From: Winogradskyella ouciana
GTDB taxonomy: Bacteria; Bacteroidota; Bacteroidia; Flavobacteriales; Flavobacteriaceae
Assembly (NCBI RefSeq): GCF_009709615.1
Contig: NZ_WJYA01000004.1
Coordinates: 434,001 to 498,000, forward strand
Direction of reading: 5' to 3'
Length of the DNA stretch: 64,000 nucleotides
Part shown: positions 32,617 through 41,082 of the stretch, in pieces
Numbering within the stretch: the first letter of the stretch is position 1
Layout of the letters: each line of letters begins with the position of its first letter
The notes under the pieces: generated by a model
Database searches by the model: none
Seen by the model: the letters and a program-made list of their open reading frames with translations, nothing else
Told to the model about the DNA's origin: nothing
Position numbers and translations under genes: made by a program

Positions 32617-33935
32617 TGATAAAAAAACTCATTGTAGTTTGTCTTGCAATTATAGGTTCTAGTGCTTTTGCGCAAGAAGGAACAGCTTCACCATACTCAT
32701 TTTATGGAATAGGTACGCTTAAGTTTAAGGGTACGGTAGAAAACAGAAGCATGGGAGGCATGGGTGTTTACTTAGATAGTGTGCATGTAAACCTAAGAAA
32801 TCCAGCAGCTTATGTAGGTAAAAACGTTGATGCTTTTCCTTTTGATGGAGAAAGCAGACCAGTAAAATTTACTGTGGCTGGTACTACGAGCGACACGAAA
32901 CTAAAAAGCAATTCTGGAGAAGGTGAGACTAACAGTTCTACCTTTGATTATTTAGCATTATCTGTTCCTATTGGAAAATTTGGCTTTGGCTTTGGGCTCT
33001 TACCATATACTTCTGTTGGTTATAAGCTAGATAATGTCAATGATGATGGTGATTTTCAAAATCGTTTTAGAGGAGAGGGTGGACTTAATAGAGTGTTTGC
33101 GGGTTTTGGCTATCAGCTATCACCTAAACTTGGTATTGGAGTAGATTTTAGTTATAACTTCGGTAACATACAAAACTCTGCTATTCAGTTTGCTTATACA
33201 CCCGAAGGAGAGTTGGTTCAGTATCAAACCAGAGAGGATAACAGATCAGATTTAAGTGGATTAAGCCTTAACTTTGGTTTGGCATATAAAACAATGGTGT
33301 CTAACACTTTAGAGCTTTCGGCAACGGCAACCTACGCACCACAGAGTAAGTTGTCTTCGGACAATCAACGGTCTTTTTCTACTATAGTAATTAATACAAC
33401 AACCAATGCAGAAGGTACCATTAATACATCAGAAGCTGATCTGGAATCTGAGGGTTTAAAAAACACCAAGCTTACCTTACCATCTAGATTATCATTTGGT
33501 GCAGGTTTGGGTAAGCCTAAATCTTGGTTTGTAGGCGCAGAATACACACTGCAGAATACAAGTGATTTTTCTAACCCTATTTTTAATAATGATATTTCTT
33601 CCTTCGAAAATGCTTCTCAAATAGCGATAGGAGGTTTCTATATTCCTGATTATGATGCTTTTTCTGGTTACTTTAAGCGTGTCGTTTACAGAGCAGGTAT
33701 TAACTTTGCAAATACAGGATTAGTAATAAAAGATGAGTCAATTAAAGAGTTTGGCATATCTTTTGGTCTAGGTTTACCAGTTGGACGTCAAAACTTATTT
33801 TCTAACGCTAATTTAGGCGTTGAAATAGGACAACGAGGAACAACTGACAAAAATTTAATCCAAGAGAATTTTATAAACTTTAACTTAAGTTTATCTTTAA
33901 ACTCTAGATGGTTTAGACAAAAGAAGTACAACTAA
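32616..33935 (+). CDS. Putative outer-membrane beta-barrel protein
   Basis: A 439-residue protein with a signal peptide ending in SSAFAQEG (about residue 20) and then many short amphipathic strands ending in aromatic residues (FGFGFGLLPYTSVGYKL, FSYNFGNIQ). This is the pattern of FadL-like or related barrels conserved in Bacteroidetes next to coaX and lptC. The substrate and function are unknown. Translational coupling with coaX (overlapping TAATG) and the 17-base gap to the next gene indicate one operon reaching at least to lptC. Confidence 0.72.
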   Translation: MIKKLIVVCLAIIGSSAFAQEGTASPYSFYGIGTLKFKGTVENRSMGGMGVYLDSVHVNLRNPAAYVGKNVDAFPFDGESRPVKFTVAGTTSDTKLKSNSGEGETNSSTFDYLALSVPIGKFGFGFGLLPYTSVGYKLDNVNDDGDFQNRFRGEGGLNRVFAGFGYQLSPKLGIGVDFSYNFGNIQNSAIQFAYTPEGELVQYQTREDNRSDLSGLSLNFGLAYKTMVSNTLELSATATYAPQSKLSSDNQRSFSTIVINTTTNAEGTINTSEADLESEGLKNTKLTLPSRLSFGAGLGKPKSWFVGAEYTLQNTSDFSNPIFNNDISSFENASQIAIGGFYIPDYDAFSGYFKRVVYRAGINFANTGLVIKDESIKEFGISFGLGLPVGRQNLFSNANLGVEIGQRGTTDKNLIQENFINFNLSLSLNSRWFRQKKYN

Positions 33936-33952
33936 CAATAATAATTAACAAG

Positions 33953-35317
33953 ATGAAGACGAGAATTACAATACTACTGGCTGCTCTGTTTGTGAGTTTC
34001 AACATTAGTTTTGCTCAGCAAGATGAAGAGTGTATGAACAATCTGTCGCTATTTGATGGATATGTTAAGAGCAAACGATATGATGAAGCCTATGAGCCTT
34101 GGAAGATTGTGCGTAACAAATGCCCAAAATTCAACAGGGCTATCTATGCACATGGTGAAAAAATACTTACACACAAAATCGAAAACTCTACTGATGCAGA
34201 TCAGGTTGCACATATAAATGATTTAATGTCGCTTTACGATCAAAGTAGAGAACACTTTCCTTCTAAGTATGATGAAGGTGAAATTTTAGTGGATAAGGCA
34301 AACTTAGCTTATAAGTACAGGGATGAATTGAATAAGTCCGCTCAGCAATTGTATGACATGTTCGATGAAGCTTATAAAAAAGATCCTAAAAACTTTACAA
34401 GCGCTAAAGGGCTTTATACCTATTTTTCATTAGCCGTGGATTTGTTTGATGCTGGTAAAAAACCTGCTCAGGAGATGTTTGATAAATATGATGATGTTAA
34501 TGAGTTGATCGAAAACTTAATTGCAGGATATACGATAAAGCTTAACAAATATGCTGAAAAGGAAGAAGCAGGACAGACTTTATCAAAAAAGGAAGCTAGA
34601 TATAAGTCTAGTTATGAGTCTAATATTGAAGCTTTCGAGAATCAGATTTTGGGAAGTATGGACAAAAAACTTGGAGACAGAGCTAATTGTGATGTGTTGA
34701 TTCCTTTATATGAAAAGAATTATGAAGCTAATAAAAATGATGGTGTTTGGTTACAACGTGCCATGAACCGTATGTATGCTAAAGGCTGTAAGGAAGATCC
34801 ATTGTTTTTAAAATTGGTGGAGCAAAAAAATAGTATTGAGCCAAGTGCAGATACAGCATACTACTTATATATATTAACTGGTGAGCAAAAGTACTTTGAT
34901 GAGACTATTTCTTTGGAAACAGATCCTTTAAAAAAGGCGAAACTGTACAAGAAATTAGCCCAAGATCTAAAAAGTAAGGGAAGCTACGGTAAAGCAAGAC
35001 AGTACTATATGGAGTCTATGAAATTAAACCCATCAGACGGTTCTCCTTATATAGCCATTGCAGCTATGTATGCCAAGAGTGCTAACAACTGTGGTTCGGA
35101 TAACTTTAGTAAAAGAGCTGTATTTTGGTTAGCAGCTTTAGAAGCTGAAAAAGCTGGTAGAGTAGATGGTCGTTTAAAGTCAGCTGCAGCTAAATCAGCA
35201 GCAAGCTATAGAGCGAGTGCGCCAACAAAGTCTGAGATTTTCCAGAAAGGAAACGCAGGTCAGCCTCTTAAAATAGGATGTTGGATAGGACGTACCATAA
35301 CGGTTCCTAATATTTAA
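33953..35317 (+). CDS. TPR-containing periplasmic protein
   Basis: A 454-residue protein with a signal peptide (ending ISFAQQ, about residue 22) and helical repeats. The clearest is a tetratricopeptide unit near residue 340-375 (KSKGSYGKARQYYMESMKLNPSDGSPYIAIAAMY). The N-terminal part contains the conserved DEAYEPWKIVRNKCPKFNRAIYAHGEKI typical of this Bacteroidetes family. It is probably a scaffold in envelope assembly, given the lptC neighbour. Its stop overlaps the lptC start (shared base 35317). Confidence 0.75.
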   Translation: MKTRITILLAALFVSFNISFAQQDEECMNNLSLFDGYVKSKRYDEAYEPWKIVRNKCPKFNRAIYAHGEKILTHKIENSTDADQVAHINDLMSLYDQSREHFPSKYDEGEILVDKANLAYKYRDELNKSAQQLYDMFDEAYKKDPKNFTSAKGLYTYFSLAVDLFDAGKKPAQEMFDKYDDVNELIENLIAGYTIKLNKYAEKEEAGQTLSKKEARYKSSYESNIEAFENQILGSMDKKLGDRANCDVLIPLYEKNYEANKNDGVWLQRAMNRMYAKGCKEDPLFLKLVEQKNSIEPSADTAYYLYILTGEQKYFDETISLETDPLKKAKLYKKLAQDLKSKGSYGKARQYYMESMKLNPSDGSPYIAIAAMYAKSANNCGSDNFSKRAVFWLAALEAEKAGRVDGRLKSAAAKSAASYRASAPTKSEIFQKGNAGQPLKIGCWIGRTITVPNI

Positions 35318-35883
35318 TGAGAATAAAATATTCAAATATTGTAAAAAACTTAGTCATAGCATTTGCTATGACTTTGTTTTTTAATTGTGAAAATAACTTT
35401 AGCGATGTACAGAAGGTGGGTGTTTTGCAAAATCAACCTATTGGTGAAGCTGAGAATATCGATTTAAAATATACTGAGTTCCTCGACGATACGGTTCGTT
35501 TAAAAGCAAACTTGATTAGCCCTAAATTGTTAGACTATTCCAATCGCGATTTTTCGTTTTCAGAGTTCCCGGATGGGATAGAACTAAAGGTCTATGATGA
35601 CGATGGTAAGATGACAACCATTACGTCGCGCTACGCCATATTCTACTCAGATACGGATATTATAGACTTAAGAGGTAATGTTAGGATTGCCACGCACCAA
35701 AAAGATACTTTGTTCACAGAGCAATTGTACTATAATGAAAAATTAGAGTGGGTGTTTACTAATGAGCCTTGGTTGTTTAAAAGAGCTATAGGGCCTCTAT
35801 ATGGTATTGGGTTTGATTCAGATAAAGACTTCAAAAATTTCCAAATGTTAGAGATGGGTGGTGATTTTGAGCTTGATAATTAA
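35317..35883 (+). CDS. lptC: LptC-type LPS export protein
   Basis: A 188-residue lipoprotein-like LptC with lipobox FFNC near residue 24, instead of the membrane anchor of E. coli LptC. The beta-jellyroll repeats contain LKANLISPKLLDY, FSEFPDGIELKVYDDDGKMTTITSRYAIFYSDTD shortened here as the core, and DLRGNVRIATHQKDTLFTEQLYY. It bridges LptB2FG and LptA to carry LPS across the periplasm. No other lpt genes are in the window. Confidence 0.87.
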   Translation: MRIKYSNIVKNLVIAFAMTLFFNCENNFSDVQKVGVLQNQPIGEAENIDLKYTEFLDDTVRLKANLISPKLLDYSNRDFSFSEFPDGIELKVYDDDGKMTTITSRYAIFYSDTDIIDLRGNVRIATHQKDTLFTEQLYYNEKLEWVFTNEPWLFKRAIGPLYGIGFDSDKDFKNFQMLEMGGDFELDN

Positions 35884-35916
35884 CTATCTTTGTGCTTTTA
35901 ATAGATAAACTAACTC

Positions 35917-36108
35917 ATGAAGATTTTAAAATTCTTTCAATACGCATATCTAATTTTTGCAGCACTCTTTCTTTGGGATGCTATTTCTAATTGGTCTATA
36001 GACAGAAATAGAGCCTACATGTCCTTATTTTTTGCAGCTTTGGCCATATTTATGTTCTTTTTTAGAAAACGATTCGCAAAAAAGTTTGAGGATCGTAATA
36101 AAAAATAA
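35917..36108 (+). CDS. Small two-helix membrane protein
   Basis: A 63-residue protein with two hydrophobic segments (about 5-22 and 35-51) followed by a basic tail (RKRFAKKFEDRNKK). It is 33 bases after lptC and 3 bases before the CNNM/CorC gene, so it is probably translated in the same operon. The function is unknown. Its position between two conserved genes with tight spacing favours a real gene. Confidence 0.65.
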   Translation: MKILKFFQYAYLIFAALFLWDAISNWSIDRNRAYMSLFFAALAIFMFFFRKRFAKKFEDRNKK

Positions 36109-36111
36109 TTT

Positions 36112-37401
36112 ATGACTGTTGATATAGTCATTATTGTAACCACACTTATACTTTCAGCCTTTTTTTCGGGTATGGAGATCGCATATGTATCTTCCAATAA
36201 AATACATATAGAGCTAGAAAAGAAACAGGACGACTTTCTGGGAAAAATATTGACCAAGCTTACCGCTAGGCCATCAAAATATATTGCCACCATGCTCATT
36301 GGTAACAATATAGCACTGGTCATCTATGGGTTAAAAATGGGAGATGTATTGGTAAGGTGGTTTCAAAGCTATTTGCCTTCAGATAGTACAACATTAAACT
36401 ACTTGCTTGTCGATTTGCAATTACTAACGCAAACCGTCATCTCAACGCTTGTGATATTAATTACAGCTGAGTTTTTACCAAAAGTGTTTTTTCAGATTTA
36501 CGCAAATACCCTATTAAAAGTATTGGCATTGCCTACTTATATTTTTTATGTGCTGTTTACTTGGGTTTCAGATTTTGTGCTCTGGATTTCGGATGCCGTA
36601 TTAAAATACATTTTTAGAGCTCAAGGAGAAGATGTGGTATTGGCAATGACCAAGGTAGAGCTTGGTAATTATATTAGTGAGCAAATGGAATCGGTGGAAG
36701 ACCACGAAGATGTGGATAGTGAGATTCAGATATTTCAGAATGCATTGGAATTTACAGAGGTTAAAGCACGCGAGGTAATGATTCCACGTACCGAAATCTC
36801 AGCTGTGGACATTTCAGAATCTATAGAAAATCTAAGGCAGCTCTTTGTTGAAACTGGCAGAACCAAAATCCTCGTTTACAAAGACAATATAGATGATATT
36901 TTAGGATATATACATGCCTTTGAATTGTTTAAAAAACCAAAAACAATTAAATCCATTATTATTCCGGTAAGCTTTGTGCCAGAAACCATTCTTATTAAGG
37001 ATGTACTTAATATTTTAACCAAAAAACGACAAAGTATAGCTGTTGTTATCGATGAATATGGTGGTACTTCTGGTATCATGACCGTTGAGGATATTGTAGA
37101 GGAATTATTCGGAGAAATAGAAGATGAGCACGATACACTCGAAATGATTGAAGAGCAGGTCGATGATAAAACTTATAAATTTTCGGCAAGGTTAGAAGTC
37201 GATTACATCAACGAAACCTATAAATTAAACCTGCCGGAAAGTGAAACCTATGAGACCTTAGGAGGATTGATCGTTAACGAAACAGAAGGTATTCCCGAAG
37301 AAAACGAAGATGTACAGATAGGCAATTTTAAGTTCACCATCAAAGAAGTTTCATCAACAAAAATAGATGTTGTACTTCTAAGAATACTCGAAGTCGATTA
37401 A
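36112..37401 (+). CDS. CNNM / CorC-HlyC family membrane protein
   Basis: A 429-residue protein. An N-terminal CNNM transmembrane domain covers about 1-185 (FFSGMEIAYVSSNKIHIEL; IGNNIALVIYGL). Two CBS domains follow at about 215-335 (REVMIPRTEISAVDISE; VIDEYGGTSGIMTVEDIVEELFGEIEDEHD), then a C-terminal CorC/HlyC domain (TYETLGGLIV). Family members are linked to Mg2+/Co2+ transport in CorC/CNNM proteins; the old name hemolysin is misleading. It is the last gene of the coaX-lptC cluster, 93 bases before the isomerase. Confidence 0.9.
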   Translation: MTVDIVIIVTTLILSAFFSGMEIAYVSSNKIHIELEKKQDDFLGKILTKLTARPSKYIATMLIGNNIALVIYGLKMGDVLVRWFQSYLPSDSTTLNYLLVDLQLLTQTVISTLVILITAEFLPKVFFQIYANTLLKVLALPTYIFYVLFTWVSDFVLWISDAVLKYIFRAQGEDVVLAMTKVELGNYISEQMESVEDHEDVDSEIQIFQNALEFTEVKAREVMIPRTEISAVDISESIENLRQLFVETGRTKILVYKDNIDDILGYIHAFELFKKPKTIKSIIIPVSFVPETILIKDVLNILTKKRQSIAVVIDEYGGTSGIMTVEDIVEELFGEIEDEHDTLEMIEEQVDDKTYKFSARLEVDYINETYKLNLPESETYETLGGLIVNETEGIPEENEDVQIGNFKFTIKEVSSTKIDVVLLRILEVD

Positions 37402-37494
37402 TAGCAAATACAGCATACAAAAACTAAACTTCTCCTTTTATAATTTGGTAGAAAGTACTATTTTCGCAGACTTATTTATATCAAACGATAGACT

Positions 37495-39639
37495 ATGGCA
37501 ATTTTAAATAAAATTAGACAACGTTCGCTAATCTTAATATTAGTAATAGCATTGGCATTATTCGCTTTTGTTATTCAAGGTGTTATTGATAATCCAAATG
37601 CGTTTTCAGATACGCAAGGGGTTGTTGCAACAGTTAACGGAACCGATATTGAAAGAAATGAATTTCAACAAAAGGTAAAAAACTATCAAGATAGAGTAGG
37701 TGGAAGAGTGACTTCTACCCAGGCTATGAATACCATTTACAACCAAGAGCTTCGTAAAATTATTATGGAAGAGGAGTATGAAGAACTTGGCTTATCTGTT
37801 GAAAAGGATGAAATGCGTGATTTGTTGAAGAATAGTTTTCAATCTTATCCAGAGTTTCAAGATGAAAACGGAAACTTTGATGTTAATCGTCTTAATGCAT
37901 TTATCGCAAACCTAAAAGACCTTAACGGTGAAGCTGCACCGCTTGGAAATTTCTTGGTGAATTATGAGAGTTGGGCCAATAACGAACAAACGATTGCTAC
38001 TAATGCCATTCAGCAAACGTATTATAACATGATTAAAGCTGGTGTTGGTGCTACTTTAGCTGAGGCAAAAGATGAATATATGGCAGACGCCAAAACGGTT
38101 GATATTCGCTATGTACAAATACCTTACACGTCTATTGCAGATAGTTTGGTTGAAGTGTCAAAGTCAGATATCAAAGCTTACATGAAAAAGCACGAAGACA
38201 AATTTAAAGCTGATGCCAATAGAGAGGTTGTTTATGTAGAGTTTAAAGAAGAGGCTTCTAAAGCTGATGAAGATGCTATAAAAGCACAACTTTTAAAATT
38301 AAAAAACGATCAACCTTTATATAACGATAGTAGTGGAAATTATGACACTATTCCTGGTTTTAATTCAACGACTGATGCAGAAGAATTTATCAACTCCAAC
38401 TCAGATATTAAATTTAACGATTCATTTTTAAGAGCTGCCCAATTACCTGCTACAGTTAAAGACAGCTTAATGAATTTAGAGGTTGGTGAGTATTATGGAC
38501 CATACAAGGATGGTGAGTACTTTAAACTATCTAAAATGTTAGCTGTTGAGCAGATGCCAGACTCGGTTAAGGTAAGACATATCTTAATTCCTTTTGCAGG
38601 TGGACAAAGAGCTGATGCCTCAGTGACTAAAACACCTCAAGAAGCTAAGAAAACAGCAGATAGCATCTTGGCAAAGATAAAAAGCGGGACCAAGTTTTTG
38701 GATCTATTAGAGTTGTCGTCAGATAAAGTGAGTAACGAAAAAGATGGCGAAATAGAGTTTGCATACAATGCAGGTATGGCTCCAGAGTTTAAAGCATTTT
38801 CATTTGAAAGTGAAGAAGGAGATGTTGACGTCGTAGGTACGTCTTTCGGATACCACGTTATAGAAATTTTAGAACAAAAGAGTTTTAATGAGACTTATAA
38901 AATCGGAACAATAGCACGAAAGATTGAGCCATCTGACCAAACATTACAAGATGTGTTCAACAAAATGTCTAAGTTCGAAATTGCTGCTAAAGATGCTGAT
39001 TTTAATGAGTTGGCGGCAGAACGTGAATTGACTGTAAAGCCAATCACATTTAAGGAATTGGATGAGAATATGCCAGGCTTAGGAAGCCAGAGACAAGTCG
39101 TGCGTTGGGCATTTGAAGAAGATACTGATGTAGGTGACTACAAGAACTTTCCAATCTCTGGATTCGGATTTATTGTCGCAAAACTTGTTGAGAAAAACGA
39201 AGAAGGATTAATGAGTGTTGAGGATGCTTCCGTAACCGCATTGCCAGAAATAAGAAAAGAAAAGAAAGCGAAAATGATTCGTCAAAAAATCACGGCTACA
39301 ACGGTTAATGAGATCGCTAAAAACCAAGGACAAAGTCCACGTACAGCTGCTGCTTTAACCATGAAAAACACAACGCTTTCTGGTGCAGGTGCAGAACCAA
39401 AGGTAATTGGAGCTGCATTTGGTTTAGAAGAGGGACAGACATCAGGTCCAATAGACGGAACCAATGGTGTTTATGTTATTGAGGTGACTAAAGTTAATGA
39501 AGCTACTGAGTTAGATAATTATACGTCTATAGTCAATAGGTTAAATACTACAATTAAAAACGCTGTACAGACTCGTGTTTACCAAGCATTAGAAAAAGCT
39601 GCTGAGATTGAAGATAACAGAGCCAAAACGGTTTACTAG
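37495..39639 (+). CDS. Membrane-anchored peptidyl-prolyl isomerase (PpiD/SurA-like)
   Basis: A 714-residue protein. It has one N-terminal membrane helix (about 11-30), a SurA-type chaperone region (about 35-200), a parvulin domain (about 355-460; VKVRHILIPFAGG, then FLDLLELSSDK and FGYHVIEIL), a second degenerate parvulin-like part and a C-terminal helical region. It is likely to fold exported and outer-membrane proteins at the periplasmic face. It is followed by a strong terminator. Confidence 0.9.
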   Translation: MAILNKIRQRSLILILVIALALFAFVIQGVIDNPNAFSDTQGVVATVNGTDIERNEFQQKVKNYQDRVGGRVTSTQAMNTIYNQELRKIIMEEEYEELGLSVEKDEMRDLLKNSFQSYPEFQDENGNFDVNRLNAFIANLKDLNGEAAPLGNFLVNYESWANNEQTIATNAIQQTYYNMIKAGVGATLAEAKDEYMADAKTVDIRYVQIPYTSIADSLVEVSKSDIKAYMKKHEDKFKADANREVVYVEFKEEASKADEDAIKAQLLKLKNDQPLYNDSSGNYDTIPGFNSTTDAEEFINSNSDIKFNDSFLRAAQLPATVKDSLMNLEVGEYYGPYKDGEYFKLSKMLAVEQMPDSVKVRHILIPFAGGQRADASVTKTPQEAKKTADSILAKIKSGTKFLDLLELSSDKVSNEKDGEIEFAYNAGMAPEFKAFSFESEEGDVDVVGTSFGYHVIEILEQKSFNETYKIGTIARKIEPSDQTLQDVFNKMSKFEIAAKDADFNELAAERELTVKPITFKELDENMPGLGSQRQVVRWAFEEDTDVGDYKNFPISGFGFIVAKLVEKNEEGLMSVEDASVTALPEIRKEKKAKMIRQKITATTVNEIAKNQGQSPRTAAALTMKNTTLSGAGAEPKVIGAAFGLEEGQTSGPIDGTNGVYVIEVTKVNEATELDNYTSIVNRLNTTIKNAVQTRVYQALEKAAEIEDNRAKTVY

Positions 39640-39664
39640 TATTTAGATATAACAACGAATAATT

Positions 39665-39697
39665 AAAAAGGCTTTGCAGAAACGCAAAGCCTTTTTT
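39665..39697. terminator. Strong terminator between the isomerase and GYDIA kinase genes
   Basis: A perfect 13-bp hairpin (AAAAAGGCTTTGC / GCAAAGCCTTTTT, loop AGAAAC). The T-run is on the plus strand and the A-run on its 5' side, so it can serve both convergent genes. Confidence 0.88.
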
Positions 39698-39741
39698 GAT
39701 TCGTCACATCCAATTTTCTTCAATAAATCGACAGTATTTAA

Positions 39742-40695
39742 CTAAAGAACCATAGCCTCAAACGGAATAACAGTGTCATAACCTTTGGTTTTAAAATAAT
39801 CCGTTGGATCGGTTTCCGAGGTCACTAAAACAAAATCACCTCCCCAAGCACCAAGGCTTTTTATGGCTCCTTTAAAGTCATGAAACGAGCTAGCTTTAAC
39901 AGGCTCCTGTAGGATTAATCCAGAAATAAGATTTTCATGCGCATCGATAAGACTATTAAATGTTGAAAGTGATTCACATGCAATCATGGATTCAGTGATT
40001 TGATTTACCTTCTTTATAATAGAATCGTCAACTCTATTTAAGCTTTTGTAGGCTTTAATGCCATCTCTACTGTTTTGCTTTTGGTTGAGGTAAACAAAAT
40101 ATAAATGATGCTTAAACTTCGGGTTAAATGCAACGGTTGTAACCACTGGGCTGTGATTTTCATCTAATTGATATGTTATTGGCGAATTATGCTGAGCACA
40201 AGCAATATCATAACCGCTTCCACCAAACGTTTGTTCTAAAAGTGCATAGGCATCAACCTCTGCCCAATCGGCTATATTATTGATGAGTGTTGAGGATGTT
40301 CCCAATCCCCATTTTCTATTAAAATCTTGATGTGTAGTGATATTATAACCTTGATGATCACTTAGGAATTCAGGATTTAATTTTTGTGCAGCCTCCAATA
40401 TTTGAATTAATCGATTACTAACCTCATTGGAATTTTCACTTGTCACACTGAGCGCCTGTCTGCCGAACAGGCAGGCAGTCGAGCTGTCGTCAATTGAAAA
40501 CTCACCATTAAACCAAACTTTACCTAGCTCATCATAGCTTTTCCAAACAATAGTATTGTTATCATTTGGCTCAATAGTCAAGCTTTGCCCATATTTTGTT
40601 GGAATTGCCAATGCCTTAGCACCATCCAGCACAACATATTCTCCAGTGATTAAAAGTTTGCCGTGGCTGTGGTATGTTTTTGAAGTCTTAACCAT
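39742..40695 (-). CDS. GYDIA-family GHMP kinase
   Basis: A 317-residue small-molecule kinase. The N-terminal substrate region is HGKLLITGEYVVLDGAKALAIP, the GHMP phosphate-binding loop is KWGLGTSSTLI (about 124-134), and the family-naming motif GGSGYDIACAQ is at about 157-167. A C-terminal GHMP motif, GAWGGDFVLVTSE, is present. Its neighbour mvaA makes a role as a mevalonate-pathway kinase likely, but the exact step is unproven. A palindromic repeat is inserted in frame at about residues 70-84. Its start overlaps the GIY-YIG ORF by 8 bases. Confidence 0.87.
   Translation of the reverse strand: MVKTSKTYHSHGKLLITGEYVVLDGAKALAIPTKYGQSLTIEPNDNNTIVWKSYDELGKVWFNGEFSIDDSSTACLFGRQALSVTSENSNEVSNRLIQILEAAQKLNPEFLSDHQGYNITTHQDFNRKWGLGTSSTLINNIADWAEVDAYALLEQTFGGSGYDIACAQHNSPITYQLDENHSPVVTTVAFNPKFKHHLYFVYLNQKQNSRDGIKAYKSLNRVDDSIIKKVNQITESMIACESLSTFNSLIDAHENLISGLILQEPVKASSFHDFKGAIKSLGAWGGDFVLVTSETDPTDYFKTKGYDTVIPFEAMVL
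40446..40486. repeat. Nested palindromic repeat inside the GYDIA kinase gene
   Basis: The outer element CACTGAGCGC...AGTCGAGCTG is the same family as 60142-60161. It is split by a second hairpin, CCTGTCTG/CAGGCAGG with loop CCGAA (40455-40475). The whole reads in frame as about 14 residues (SSTACLFGRQALSV). Confidence 0.72.
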
Positions 40696-41032
40696 TTGTT
40701 AGGTTTTCGGTGGCTGAGCGTAGTCGAAGCCATAATTTATAATGGCTATCATTCTTACATTCTGATAGTTTCCTTAATGATTCAAAATTGTTTTTAATCA
40801 AAGCTTCCTTTTTAGCTCTACTCCAGCCTTGAATTTGTTTTTCTCTATAAAAAGCATCATCAATTCTTTGAAATTCTTCTAGATAAACTAATTCTACAGG
40901 TAACCGTTTTTTTGTGTGATTGGCACCTTTGCCATCATTATGCTCATTGATTCTTGTTTCAATATCGATAGTGCTTCCAGTATAGTAAGAACCTTCACTG
41001 CATTTTAATATGTAAACGTAACCTTTGGGCAT
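40688..41032 (-). CDS. GIY-YIG nuclease-domain protein
   Basis: A 114-residue single-domain protein. The GIY-YIG strands read YVYIL and YYTGST (about residues 5-9 and 17-22), the catalytic-type Arg is in TRINEH near 29, and the metal-binding Glu is in YREKQIQGW near 67. Such short proteins are common in Bacteroidetes and their function is unsettled (repair, or selfish DNA). It lies between two mevalonate-pathway genes. The last codons (WLRLRSATE) lie within a palindromic repeat, an inverted copy of which sits just upstream of the start. Confidence 0.9.
   Translation of the reverse strand: MPKGYVYILKCSEGSYYTGSTIDIETRINEHNDGKGANHTKKRLPVELVYLEEFQRIDDAFYREKQIQGWSRAKKEALIKNNFESLRKLSECKNDSHYKLWLRLRSATENLTNG
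40709..40734. repeat. Palindromic repeat, left end of the GIY-YIG ORF
   Basis: A 26-base element with core GGCTGAGCGTAGTCGAAGCC, inside the 3' end of the GIY-YIG ORF. It is an inverted copy of 41043-41068 with one mismatch. The outer stem GGCT/AGCC replaces CACT/AGTG of the 60142 copy by paired changes. Confidence 0.85.
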
Positions 41033-41042
41033 TTTTTAATTA

Positions 41043-41068
41043 TATGGCTTCGACTTCGCTCAGCCACC
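41043..41068. repeat. Palindromic repeat, right end of the GIY-YIG ORF
   Basis: The inverse partner of 40709-40734 (25 of 26 bases). It lies in the 50-base gap between the mvaA stop and the GIY-YIG start. Confidence 0.85.
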
Positions 41069-41082
41069 AGTATAGATTAATT

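Noticed and set aside
36015..36323. Antisense ORF across the small membrane gene and the CNNM/CorC gene
   Set aside because: Shadow of coding sequence on the other strand.
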